A stretch of DNA of 32,820 nt from Armatimonadota bacterium (GTDB lineage Bacteria > Armatimonadota > Fimbriimonadia > Fimbriimonadales > Fimbriimonadaceae): assembly GCA_016223145.1 (NCBI GenBank), contig JACRPN010000003.1, forward strand, positions 1 to 32,820, in the 5' to 3' direction. Both the position numbers and the translations under genes were made by a program. Within the stretch, counting starts at the first letter, position 1; the number at the start of each line of letters is the position of its first letter. Of the stretch, positions 23,701 to 32,110 are shown one piece after another. The notes under the pieces are model-generated. The model ran no database searches. It was given only the letters and a program-made list of their open reading frames with translations, and was not told where the DNA came from.

Positions 23701-23703
23701 GGC

Positions 23704-24183
23704 TTACTTCCCGACGGCCCGGCGAATCGCGTCGTCGAGTTCCTTTTCCTCTCCGGGGTGGCCTTTCCAGATCATATTGCCGGCCTTGTCGATGACGAAA
23801 GCCTGTGGGATCGCCTCGACCTTGAAGGCGGCAAACGCTTTGCCGTCCGGGTCCAAGTAGATGCCGTAGCCGTGCGGGTCGGCCCTTTCGAACTCCTCGA
23901 CCGTGGCCCGCGCCTCTTTGGTGACGGCGACCACTTCGAGCCCATCTTTGCCGTACTTGCCCTGCATCTTGCGAATGATCGGTGTGACCTCTTTGCAGGG
24001 CCCGCACCAGGTCGCCCAGAACTCCAGCAACACGGCCTTCTCCTTGAAGTCGGTGAGCCTTACGATGCCCTTGGTGGCGGAGAGACCCTCGATCTGGACG
24101 TCCGGTGGTGGGCCCGCGCAGCCACAGCCCTCCAAAGCGGCGACGCAAAGCACGACGGAGAAGAGTGCGAGCAGGCGTTTCAT
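23704..24183 (-). CDS. TlpA-like thioredoxin-fold lipoprotein
   Basis: 159 residues. The signal peptide ends in a lipobox LEGC, giving lipid attachment at Cys20. The thioredoxin-like domain holds LLEFWATWCGPC with Cys60 and Cys63 as the redox pair, and AIPQAFVID with the cis-Pro. This class (TlpA/ResA) acts outside the cytoplasm as a thiol-disulfide reductase, for instance in cytochrome c maturation, or a peroxiredoxin-like role. Start ATG 24183 is preceded by AGGAAG lying inside the end of the AIM24-family gene, 2 nt upstream, so the two are coupled. The convergent LolA-like stop is 3 nt away. No ccm genes are in the window, so its partner is unknown. Confidence 0.92.
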   Translation of the reverse strand: MKRLLALFSVVLCVAALEGCGCAGPPPDVQIEGLSATKGIVRLTDFKEKAVLLEFWATWCGPCKEVTPIIRKMQGKYGKDGLEVVAVTKEARATVEEFERADPHGYGIYLDPDGKAFAAFKVEAIPQAFVIDKAGNMIWKGHPGEEKELDDAIRRAVGK

Positions 24184-24185
24184 CT

Positions 24186-24857
24186 TTAGCTTCCTTGAGG
24201 CACGAAGTGGCCGATCCAGGGCCCGAACGATTGGGGCGAACGGGTTTGTACATATAAGACGCCGGGACCGGTGAAATCCGCAACAAAACCCTCGCCGGAA
24301 GTGAACGATCCGAACAAACTGCGCGTGGCCGTTCGCACACGGTACTGCATGTGCTCCTCAAACGCCACGATGTGGCCGGTATCCACCACATACGGCTGGC
24401 CGTGCTCGAGCCGGATGCCATGGACCGCCCCAAATGCGCCCAGAAAGAGCTGCCCGTGGCCTGTGATGCGCATGATGAAGAGGCCTTCGCCGGCAAAGAG
24501 AGACTGGCCGCTCATGCGGGTCTCCAGCGTGAGCGATGTGTCTCCAGCAAGGTAGCAGCCGCTGGTAACCATGAAGCCATTTCCCTGGAGAGTCAACGGA
24601 AGGATATCGCCGATGGCTGCGGGTGCGAGGAGGACCTCGCCTGGCCCGTGGGAGGCGGTAAAGGTGGTCTGGAAGGCGCTTTCGCCCCCGAGGAGCCGTC
24701 CCAGGGCTTTGCCTAGGCCTCCGTGCATCTTGGAGTCGAGGGTGATGCTCGGGCTCATGCTGACCATGGCTCCGGCTTCGGCGCGGATGCTGTCGCCGGG
24801 CTCCATGAGCAGCCGGAGGCAGGAGAAAACGGGTTGGTAGAGGATTTCGTGGCGCAT
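24186..24857 (-). CDS. AIM24 / TIGR00266 family protein
   Basis: 223 residues of the AIM24 beta-helix family: MRHEILYQPVFSCLRLLMEPGD, RAEAGAMVSMSPSI, GLGKALGRLLGGESAFQTTF, DILPLTLQGNGFMVTSG, and the glycine-rich ending with LFGSFTSGEGFVADFTGPG then VLYVQTRSP. The family is widespread in bacteria and named after a yeast mitochondrial biogenesis protein; its bacterial function is undefined and it is often described as a lipid or tubular-vesicle associated protein. No membrane segment or signal is visible. It is followed 2 nt later by the TlpA-like lipoprotein, which is transcribed with it. Confidence 0.9.
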   Translation of the reverse strand: MRHEILYQPVFSCLRLLMEPGDSIRAEAGAMVSMSPSITLDSKMHGGLGKALGRLLGGESAFQTTFTASHGPGEVLLAPAAIGDILPLTLQGNGFMVTSGCYLAGDTSLTLETRMSGQSLFAGEGLFIMRITGHGQLFLGAFGAVHGIRLEHGQPYVVDTGHIVAFEEHMQYRVRTATRSLFGSFTSGEGFVADFTGPGVLYVQTRSPQSFGPWIGHFVPQGS

Positions 24858-24926
24858 GGTTCTACTTTGGGATACGGAGCACTAGGTTGGCAGGTTTTCT
24901 GATGCGAAGGGCGAAGGGGCATTGGG

Positions 24927-26474
24927 GTGTTGAATTCCAAGACGCATGGCCGTGAGCCCTTGATGCGGGGCAATCGCTTAGCCCATCACGCCTTCATCTC
25001 CTCATCTCCCCGCCCCTCCCCAAGGTATCCTTTCCCCTTGTCTGAGATTGCGGCGGAGCCTGAAAGTCAGAGCCTGCCACGCGAAAATGGAGCCAAAGTC
25101 GTCTGGGAGCTCGCGTGGCCTGTGGTTGCGCTCAACGTCCTTCAGACCATCAATGCCCTCTTGGATGTCGGCTTCGTCGGGCACCTGAACCAGGAGAGCC
25201 TTACCGCCTACGGCGCGGCCACCCCGGTCAATTTCACCCTGTTTACGCTGGCGATCTCCATAGCGGTCGGCACGACGGCCCTGGTGAGCCGAGCCTTCGG
25301 CGCCCAGCAGGTCGAGGAGTTCCGCATGGCCGCCAAGCAGGCGGTCTCGATCGGGTTGTTGGTGGGGGTGGCGCTTGGGCTGCTGGCGATGGTGCTGACC
25401 CGCCCGCTCGCGGGGCCGCTGCTCCCCGATGGGGCTTCGGCTGCGGTCCCTTACTTCGCGAACTACCTGTTTGTTTTTGCATTTAGTTTGCCCGCGACGG
25501 TGGTCATCCAGACGCTGGCGGCCTCGCTGCGAGGGATTGGCGACACGAAGAGCCCGATGGCGATCAGCGGCATCCAGATCGTGCTGCACATCTGCTTGAA
25601 CTTCATCTTCATCTTTCCTCAGCACAACCTGCCGGGCGGAATGGTGCTGCCTGGGTTCGGTTTGGGCCTGACCGGTTCGGCGCTGGCGCTGACCGTCAGC
25701 GGCTGGCTAGCGGCGATTGGGTATTTGGCTTATTCAGGAAAGACACCGCTCACCGAAGTGTGGAAGTTCGTGCGGCCCACTTGGCACTGGTTTGCCCGGT
25801 TGATGCGCATTTCGCTTCCTGCCGCGCTGATGGGGATGTTGAGAGTGCTTTCGTTCGGGCTCTTTCAGGTCATCCTGACCAAGTCCGCCGAGGGCGCAAT
25901 CGCCGTCCCGGCGATGAGGCCGGGGTTCGCGATCGAGAGCATCATGTTCATGCCGCCGTTCGCGATGTCGGCGGCTGCGGCCGCGCTGGTGGGGCAGAGC
26001 CTGGGAATGAAGCGGCCGGACCGTGCCGAGCACCTCGGCTGGGTTGCCGGCCATATGGGGGCGATCATCACCGTCTGCCTGTCGATCCCGGTCTTCATCT
26101 TTGCGCCGCAGATCGCCGGCGTGTTGATCGAAGGAAAGCCTGAGGTTGTGGCGGAAACGGCAAGGCTGCTTCGGTTCCTGGCGGTTACGGAGATTGGGTT
26201 CGCCTACGCGATGGTCATGCTCGGCGCAATGCAGGGCGCGGGCGATACGGTGCGGCCCCTCTGGATTACGGTCGTGTCGCTTTGGGGTGCGCGGGTTCCG
26301 CTGACCTGGCTGCTGGTACACGGTTGGGCAAGCATGCCGATCTTTGGGCCGATGATCGGGACTGGATTCGGAACCACGGGCGCGTGGATCGCGATGAGCT
26401 TCACCCAACTCCTGCAGGGCGGGCTGTCGATCATGGCGTTCAAACAGGGCAAGTGGAAAACGACGAAGGTGTAG
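24927..26474 (+). CDS. MATE family efflux transporter
   Basis: Na+- or H+-coupled multidrug/toxin exporter with twelve membrane helices. Markers: ELAWPVVALNVLQTINALLD followed by VGFVGHLNQESLTAYG, TALVSRAFGAQQVEEF, GIGDTKSPMAISGIQ at the end of the first half, and the repeat in the second half with AALVGQSLGMKRPDRAEHLG and GAMQGAGDTVRP. GTG 24927 has AAGGGG 7 nt upstream and gives 515 residues, longer than usual (about 450-480). The first 37 or so residues look unconserved, so ATG 24963 or TTG 25038 may be the true start. Substrate is unknown. Divergent from the AIM24-family gene. Confidence 0.93.
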   Translation: MLNSKTHGREPLMRGNRLAHHAFISSSPRPSPRYPFPLSEIAAEPESQSLPRENGAKVVWELAWPVVALNVLQTINALLDVGFVGHLNQESLTAYGAATPVNFTLFTLAISIAVGTTALVSRAFGAQQVEEFRMAAKQAVSIGLLVGVALGLLAMVLTRPLAGPLLPDGASAAVPYFANYLFVFAFSLPATVVIQTLAASLRGIGDTKSPMAISGIQIVLHICLNFIFIFPQHNLPGGMVLPGFGLGLTGSALALTVSGWLAAIGYLAYSGKTPLTEVWKFVRPTWHWFARLMRISLPAALMGMLRVLSFGLFQVILTKSAEGAIAVPAMRPGFAIESIMFMPPFAMSAAAAALVGQSLGMKRPDRAEHLGWVAGHMGAIITVCLSIPVFIFAPQIAGVLIEGKPEVVAETARLLRFLAVTEIGFAYAMVMLGAMQGAGDTVRPLWITVVSLWGARVPLTWLLVHGWASMPIFGPMIGTGFGTTGAWIAMSFTQLLQGGLSIMAFKQGKWKTTKV

Positions 26475-26590
26475 CCGCCGAATAGGCCCAGCTACAGCCC
26501 GTGCCCCGATGCACCGGTAGCCACACCCCGCACCCTGCGCCCGAGCGGCCCCAGGTACCCTGAGTCCAAACCCAAGAGGTTCCAATATCC

Positions 26591-27772
26591 ATGCAAGACG
26601 TCGTCATTCTCTCCGGCATCCGCACCCCGATCGGCGCTTTCGCAGGCGCGCTTTCGTCCTTCACCGCCCCGCAGCTCGGATCGATGGCCATCAAGGCCGC
26701 CATCGAGAAGGCCGGCATCACGAACGAGGACGTAGAAGAAGTGCTCTTCGGACACGTACTCCAGGGCGGCGTCGGCCAGGCTCCGGCACGTCAGGCAGCC
26801 ATTGGCGCGGGCCTGCCGGTCAGTGTGCCCTGCACGACCATCAACAAGGTCTGCGGATCTGGAATGAAGGCCGTGATGATGGCCGCGCAGGCGATCAAGG
26901 CGGGCGACGCACAGTGCATCGTGGCCGGCGGTATGGAGAGCATGAGCAACGCGCCTTACTTCTCGCCGAACGCCCGAACGGGCCTTCGCATGGGCGACGC
27001 CAAGCTCATCGACATGATGATCCACGACGGACTTTGGGACCCCTATAACAACATGCACATGGGCAGTTGCGGCGACCTCTGCGCACGCGAGCTTGGCTAC
27101 ACACGCGAGCAGATCGACGCCTTCGCCGTCGAGAGCTACCACCGCGCCCAGGCGGCCCAGAAGGAGTGCCGCTTCAGCGAGGAGATCGTTCCGGTCACCG
27201 TGCCCCAACGCAAGGGCGATCCGATCGTCGTTTCCGCCGATGAGGGCCCGTCCAAAGGAGGCGACCCCGAGAAGACGGCCTCGCTCAAGCCCGCGTTCGA
27301 CAAGGAGGGCGTGACCACTGCCGGGAACGCCTCTTCGATCAACGACGGCGGAGCAGCGCTTGTCGTGACTTCCGCAGAGTTCGCAAGCTCGAAGGGTCTC
27401 AAGCCATTGGCTAAGGTCGTCGCCTACGCGCAGCACGCCCAAAAGCCCGAGTGGTTCACGACCGCCCCAGCCGGCGCGATCGAGAAGCTGCTCGCCAAGA
27501 CCGGGCTTTCGGTCGCAGACGTGGACCTTTTCGAGATCAACGAGGCGTTCGCCGTGGTCGCCATGAACGTGAAGGATAAGGTCGGCATTCCGCACGAGAA
27601 GGTCAACGTCAACGGCGGCGCAGTCGCGCTCGGCCACCCGATCGGCATGACCGGCGCGCGGTTGGTACTTACGGCGATGCACGAGCTTCGGCGGCGGGGT
27701 GGGAAGTACGCCATTTCCACTCCTTGCATCGGCGGAGGGGAAGCCACCGCCGTCCTGATCGAAGCCCTTTGA
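26591..27772 (+). CDS. Acetyl-CoA C-acetyltransferase (thiolase)
   Basis: Condenses two acetyl-CoA to acetoacetyl-CoA or acts in the reverse direction; used for ketone-body, PHB, isoprenoid or fatty-acid metabolism. Length 393 is normal. Catalytic elements are NKVCGSGMKAV with the acyl-carrying Cys88, NEAFAVV, GGAVALGHPIGMTGAR with the catalytic His, and CIGGGEA near the end with the second catalytic Cys. The last motif normally reads CIGGGQG or CxGGGxG; the Glu-Ala variant is a small deviation. AAGAGG upstream of the ATG serves as ribosome binding site. No PHB or beta-oxidation genes adjoin it, so the pathway is not settled. Confidence 0.95.
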   Translation: MQDVVILSGIRTPIGAFAGALSSFTAPQLGSMAIKAAIEKAGITNEDVEEVLFGHVLQGGVGQAPARQAAIGAGLPVSVPCTTINKVCGSGMKAVMMAAQAIKAGDAQCIVAGGMESMSNAPYFSPNARTGLRMGDAKLIDMMIHDGLWDPYNNMHMGSCGDLCARELGYTREQIDAFAVESYHRAQAAQKECRFSEEIVPVTVPQRKGDPIVVSADEGPSKGGDPEKTASLKPAFDKEGVTTAGNASSINDGGAALVVTSAEFASSKGLKPLAKVVAYAQHAQKPEWFTTAPAGAIEKLLAKTGLSVADVDLFEINEAFAVVAMNVKDKVGIPHEKVNVNGGAVALGHPIGMTGARLVLTAMHELRRRGGKYAISTPCIGGGEATAVLIEAL

Positions 27773-27826
27773 GGCGGCCTGCGGGTTTTGGAAGGAGCCT
27801 CAGTCTTCGGTGGCGAACCTTGAGCC

Positions 27827-28438
27827 ATGGTCACCGCCGCCCTCTTCGTCGCGTCGCTCGCCGTGCCGGCCATCCTGCAAGACACTGCAATACAAACGCA
27901 CAAGGCCGATACTGGGGTCCAGATAGAACGACGTCCCCTCACCAAAGTCATGCGTACGTCAAAACCTTCGAGTTGGCAGCAGATCCTAAAGCAGCGATTG
28001 CCGCTTCTTGGCCACCGCAATTGGGTTTGCGTGGTGGATAGCGCCTACCCCTGGCAGAACTCTCCTGGAATCGAGCTGGTGGATACCGGCAGCGACCACG
28101 TGACCGTGCTCAAGGCAGTCTTGGCCGCACTCGGCAAAGCCCCGCACGTGCGCCCCGAGATCTTCCTGGACAAGGAGATCGACTTTGTGCCGGATGCCGA
28201 TGCCAAGGGGATCAGCGCTTTGCGCAAGCGACTGTTCGCGGCGCTGCCAAAATCGGGCGTCGAAAAGAAGCTCCATGAGGAGATCATCGCCGACCTCGAC
28301 AAGGCTGGCGGAACGTTCAAGGTGCTGATGCTGAAGACCACGCTGACTCTGCCATACACGTCGGTGTTTATGCGGCTGAACTGCGGCTATTGGTCGGATG
28401 GCGCCGAGAAGCGCATGCGCGGGAAGATGGGCGGATAG
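27827..28438 (+). CDS. Exported RbsD/FucU-fold protein
   Basis: 203 residues. The N-terminus (TAALFVASLAVPAILQ) is a likely signal peptide. The body has the RbsD/FucU pattern: LPLLGHRNWVCVVDSAYP compares with LGHTDTLVVCDAGLP of ribose pyranase, keeping the catalytic-site His and Asp; HEEIIADLD, then LKTTLTLPYTSVFMRLNCGY compares with the SPYANIILCAGV end of RbsD. RbsD and FucU are cytoplasmic sugar mutarotases/pyranases; an exported version could act on sugars in the periplasm, which would suit the neighbouring secreted glycosidases. Conserved block HVRPEIFLDKEIDFVPD is not in RbsD and defines a subfamily. The fold is inferred by eye; activity is unproven. Confidence 0.65.
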   Translation: MVTAALFVASLAVPAILQDTAIQTHKADTGVQIERRPLTKVMRTSKPSSWQQILKQRLPLLGHRNWVCVVDSAYPWQNSPGIELVDTGSDHVTVLKAVLAALGKAPHVRPEIFLDKEIDFVPDADAKGISALRKRLFAALPKSGVEKKLHEEIIADLDKAGGTFKVLMLKTTLTLPYTSVFMRLNCGYWSDGAEKRMRGKMGG

Positions 28439-28442
28439 TCCG

Positions 28443-28477
28443 ATTGCGGATTTCGGATTGCGGATTGCGGATTGCGG
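28443..28477. repeat. Heptamer microsatellite ATTGCGG x5
   Basis: Five tandem heptamers ATT(G/T)CGG, one with a G-to-T change, beginning just after the stop of the RbsD-like gene. Confidence 0.85.
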
Positions 28478-28485
28478 ATGGGGCG

Positions 28486-28522
28486 CCCCTTCCTCCTGGA
28501 GCGCAGCGAGAGGAGGAAGGGG
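28486..28522. repeat. 12-bp palindrome CCCCTTCCTCCT/AGGAGGAAGGGG
   Basis: Perfect 12-bp stem around a 13-nt loop GGAGCGCAGCGAG. The minus strand matches the layout of the hairpin at 18769-18805. The stem is strong enough to act as an RNA structure, but no T-run follows. Confidence 0.75.
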
Positions 28523-28826
28523 TTGGGGATGGAGGTCTGTGAGCGAAGCGAACTGTTCCGGGCTTTCGTGCCTTTGTGAGAGATCCCCTCGTCCGCTCGT
28601 TTCATTGAAGGTTGAGCTTCACTCTCATAAGCGTGGTTCTTTGGACCCTAAGCCCTCGCGAGAGGCGTCCAGTGGGCCGGATTCCGCACAGAGTCGCGAA
28701 GGTCGGAAAGACACAGAGGGTTAGCCGACTTGCCCTTTCTGCGTTCTCAGCGTGAACTCTGCGGTCCCCCGCGTGAAAGCACGATCTTCCGAAGGGGTTG
28801 AACCGTGCGACGTCGAATGGAAAACC

Positions 28827-31800
28827 ATGCCTAGACGCCCACTCACTCGCCGCGATGTACTCTCAGGGGCAGGCACCCTCGCCCTTGGCATGGCTCTTCC
28901 GAAGGAGCTCTCTGAGAAGCTAACAAGGGGCTTTCCAGGCTTGAAGCAAGCCACGCTGGTCCCAGCGGACAAGGGCCTTGACCCCAAGTGGGTGAAATCG
29001 CTCTTCGAACGGGGCAAACCGACCGTGTACGGCCCGGACGAGCTGAAATGGATCGGTATGCCGGTGGGAGGCATCGGCAGCGGGCAGGTGTACGTCGGCG
29101 GCGACGGCAAGCTCTGGTATTGGGATCTCTATGCGCCGGGGACGTCGAGCCAGTTCAACTCGGCGGGCGCGGGGCATTACGAACATCCGATGGACCCGGC
29201 GAGCGGAAAGAAGGGGATCGATATCAGCGTGCGGGGTCCCCTCTTCGGCAAGGGCCAACGGCGTGAGACCACTCAATCGGCCATCCTGCGGCCTCCCGTT
29301 GCTAAGTCCGTCACTGAGATAGTCGTGCACGAGAGTGCCCCATCGAAAAACGCCAAGTTGACGACGATCGAGGTCACCCAGGAGACCTGGACCCCCCTGA
29401 TTCCCCTTGACGCTGTCGGTTCGAGCTGGCCTTTGGCTGTACTGGAATGCACGATAAGGAACAAGAGCAAAACCGACGACACCGATCCGTTCATCAAGTT
29501 GGCCCTGCCCAATGAAATCGGCAAATACACGATTCCCGATATCGAGATCGAGAGAAGCGCTACCGAAAACCGATCGCCTGGGCTGGCGATGGCCATCCAT
29601 TCCGCCAAGAGCGCAGACCGGGCGCCCAAGGGCCCGGAACGTGCGCCGTTCGTTTTCGAGGACTTTGAGGATGGAACCTACAGTCGTTGGAAGGTCGAGG
29701 GCACTGCGTTCGGCAGTCGGCCCTTCAAGGTCGACGAGCTTCCCGATCGTCTCAAGACTCTTAAGCCAACCGGGACGTGGCTGGCGAACTCCCATGAGTC
29801 GCGGCATGGGGAGGACTCGCCAGCGTCCGACCAACACCTGGGCAAACTCACCAGTGCGGACTTCGTGATAGACCGGCCCTTCATTTCCTTCCTGATCGGG
29901 GGTGGCGCCCACGCAGGACGGACCTGTATGAACCTGGTCGTCGAGGGCAAGGTGCTCCGGACGGCCGTCGGCAAGAACCAAGTGCGGCTGGATTGGGCAA
30001 ATTGGGACGTGAAGGACCTACTGGGCAAGACCGCCCATCTTGAGATCGTGGACGCCGAAGCGGGAGGTTGGGGACACATTGTCGTTGACCGCATCGAGTT
30101 TCGGGATGTGCCTGTTTCCACCGTTGCGGACGTCTCATTGATGCCCGACTTTGGCACGATGGCGATCGCCGCACTGGGTTCTGGGATCGAGAAGGAAGCG
30201 CAGATCGGCGTTTTTCATGCTCCCGCCAACGAACCGCCGGCTTCAAACGGTGGAGTCAGTGTGGGCTTTCACCTCAAGCCCGGCGAATCCAAAACCCTCA
30301 CGTTCGTTGTCGCCTGGCACTTTCCGAACTTTGGGCCCAGCCCCGGCGAACTGGCCTCCATCACCGACATCGCCAAGCAGAAGAAGCACTATGCTAAACG
30401 CTTCAAAGACGCCGCGGACGTCATCCGCCAGTTCGCCAAGCGCAAGGACGAACTCTACGATAAGACCAAGCTATGGATCGATACTTGGTATGATTCGACG
30501 CTCCCCTACTGGTTCCTGGAGCGCGTGTACATTCCGCTGAACACCCTCCAGACGAGCACCGCCTGGTGGCTGGACAGCGGGCGGTTCTATGCTTTCGAAG
30601 GCGTGGAATGCTGCGCCGGCACCTGCCAGCACGTGTGGAACTACGCCCAGTCGGTCGCGCGCATCTTCCCCGAACTGGAGCGCGACACGCGCGAGCGCGT
30701 GGACTATGGTATCGGCTTTCGCGAGGACGGCGCGCTCGACTACCGCGCCGAGGCGCACAAGATCATCGCGCACGACGGCCAGTGCGGGACGATCATCCGC
30801 ACCTACCGCGAGCACACGATGTGCCCGGACGACAGCTTCCTCAGGCGCATCTGGCCGAAGGTCAAGAAGTCGGTCCAGCGCATGATCCAGGAGGACCCCA
30901 ACAAGGACGGCGTGCTGGAAGGCTGGCAATACAACACGCTCGACGCGGCCTGGAAGGGCAAGATATCCTGGATCAGTTCGCTGTATGCGGCGGCGCTGCA
31001 GGTCGGTGCGCTGATGGCCGATGAGATGGGCGATCCCGCCTTCGCCAAGGAGTGCCGCGCCATCGTCGCCAAAGCCCACGACGAGATCCCCAAGCAGCTT
31101 TTCAACGGCGAGTACTTCCAGATGGAGCGGGACGCCTCGGCGCCCCAGAGCGTGGGCTACGGGCCGGGTTGCCACGTGGACCAGGTGCTGGGCGACAGCT
31201 TCCTCTGGCAGATCGGCGTCGAGCCGGTGCTGCCGAGGGACAAGGTCAAGACCGCGCTCAAAAACCTCTACAAGTACAACTTCTCGCCTGACGCCGGCAG
31301 CTACCGCAACGCCATGCAGGCGGTCATCAAGGGCGGGAGGTGGTACGCCATGCCGGGTGAGCCGGGGCTGCTCATGACCACCTTCCCCAAGGGCGGCGCG
31401 GAGGTCGCCAGCGGCAAGGGCGCGGACACCTGGTCGGCGGGCTACTTCAACGAGTGCATGCACGGCTTCGAGTACCAGGCGGCGGCGCACATGTTCGCCG
31501 AGGGCCTGATCGAGGAGGGCATGACAGTGATCCGCTCGATCCACGACCGGTACAGCGCCAAGAAGCGCAACCCGTTCAACGAGATCGAGTGCGGCGACCA
31601 CTACGCACGCTCGATGGCGAGCTACGGCGCGTTCTTGACGCTATGCGGGTTCAGCTATCACGGCCCTCGCGGCAGAATTGGGTTTGCGCCGAAGCTCAAG
31701 CCAGAGAAGTTCAAAGCGCCATTCACGGCGTCCGAGGGTTGGGGGACCTACGAGCAGTCGCGTTCCTCAACCTCCCTCAAGGCTTCCTACGCGATCAAGT

Positions 31801-31991
31801 TCGGGCGGCTACGTGTTCGGGAGTTGACGTTCGAGGTCGCGCCGGGACTCAAGGTCAAGTCGGCGAAGGTCTCGAGAGGGAAGTACTCCTTCGGCTCGAC
31901 GATCCGGCAGGACGGCCAGTCCGTGACGCTGATCCTCGAAGGCCCGGTGCAGGTGGACGAGGGCGAAAGGTTGGAGACTCTGCTGGGATAG
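28827..31991 (+). CDS. GH116 family glycosidase with inserted sandwich domain, Tat-exported
   Basis: 1054 residues from ATG 28827 (open upstream to 28752, where the sequence looks non-coding). The N-terminus has a twin-arginine signal, TRRDVLSGAGTLALGMAL. The N-terminal beta-sandwich begins ELKWIGMPVGGIGSGQVYVG, typical of the GBA2/GH116 family. It is interrupted by about 155 residues (FEDFEDGTYSRWKVEGTAFG ... FISFLIGGGAHAGRTCMNLV ... GGWGHIVVDRIEF) that resemble a beta-sandwich found attached to GH32-like enzymes. The alpha-barrel follows: YAFEGVECCAGTCQHVWNYA, whose Glu594 fits the nucleophile, and YNTLDAAW, whose Asp706 fits the acid/base, by comparison with GBA2 and TxGH116. GH116 members cleave beta-glucosides, xylosides or glucosylceramide. 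The substrate here is unknown. It stands alone. Confidence 0.85.
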   Translation: MPRRPLTRRDVLSGAGTLALGMALPKELSEKLTRGFPGLKQATLVPADKGLDPKWVKSLFERGKPTVYGPDELKWIGMPVGGIGSGQVYVGGDGKLWYWDLYAPGTSSQFNSAGAGHYEHPMDPASGKKGIDISVRGPLFGKGQRRETTQSAILRPPVAKSVTEIVVHESAPSKNAKLTTIEVTQETWTPLIPLDAVGSSWPLAVLECTIRNKSKTDDTDPFIKLALPNEIGKYTIPDIEIERSATENRSPGLAMAIHSAKSADRAPKGPERAPFVFEDFEDGTYSRWKVEGTAFGSRPFKVDELPDRLKTLKPTGTWLANSHESRHGEDSPASDQHLGKLTSADFVIDRPFISFLIGGGAHAGRTCMNLVVEGKVLRTAVGKNQVRLDWANWDVKDLLGKTAHLEIVDAEAGGWGHIVVDRIEFRDVPVSTVADVSLMPDFGTMAIAALGSGIEKEAQIGVFHAPANEPPASNGGVSVGFHLKPGESKTLTFVVAWHFPNFGPSPGELASITDIAKQKKHYAKRFKDAADVIRQFAKRKDELYDKTKLWIDTWYDSTLPYWFLERVYIPLNTLQTSTAWWLDSGRFYAFEGVECCAGTCQHVWNYAQSVARIFPELERDTRERVDYGIGFREDGALDYRAEAHKIIAHDGQCGTIIRTYREHTMCPDDSFLRRIWPKVKKSVQRMIQEDPNKDGVLEGWQYNTLDAAWKGKISWISSLYAAALQVGALMADEMGDPAFAKECRAIVAKAHDEIPKQLFNGEYFQMERDASAPQSVGYGPGCHVDQVLGDSFLWQIGVEPVLPRDKVKTALKNLYKYNFSPDAGSYRNAMQAVIKGGRWYAMPGEPGLLMTTFPKGGAEVASGKGADTWSAGYFNECMHGFEYQAAAHMFAEGLIEEGMTVIRSIHDRYSAKKRNPFNEIECGDHYARSMASYGAFLTLCGFSYHGPRGRIGFAPKLKPEKFKAPFTASEGWGTYEQSRSSTSLKASYAIKFGRLRVRELTFEVAPGLKVKSAKVSRGKYSFGSTIRQDGQSVTLILEGPVQVDEGERLETLLG

Positions 31992-32014
31992 GAACCCTCC
32001 CGACCCTGGGTCCC

Positions 32015-32064
32015 CGACCCCGAAGGGGTCCCAGACCGCTAGCCGGATGTCGCAGACACCGGGC
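32015..32064 (-). repeat. REP unit C (inverted copy)
   Basis: Two hairpins (GACCCC-GAA-GGGGTC, and GATGTC-GCA-GACACC with one G-T pairing) joined by CCAGACCGCTAGCCG. It is an inverted copy of REP units A and B. A half-unit hairpin GACCCC-CAA-GGGGTC follows at 32090-32104. Together with A and B it brackets the transposase remnant. Confidence 0.8.
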
Positions 32065-32110
32065 ACGAACGGCGCACCTCCAACCTCCCGACCCCCAAGG
32101 GGTCGCACAT

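Larger units (their letters stand above)
28439..28826. other. Repeat-bearing intergenic region before GH116 gene
   Basis: About 388 nt. It contains a period-7 microsatellite and a 12-bp palindrome (listed separately), and a degenerate stretch near 28725-28775 (CTGCGTTCTCAGCGTGAACT then CTGCGGT) that looks like another worn dispersed repeat. An open frame spans much of it but shows no protein-like character. No promoter is evident. Confidence 0.5.

Noticed and set aside
28398-28724. 108-codon frame between the RbsD-like and GH116 genes
   Set aside because: It is made largely of the heptamer array and palindrome; no hydrophobic core or domain is seen.
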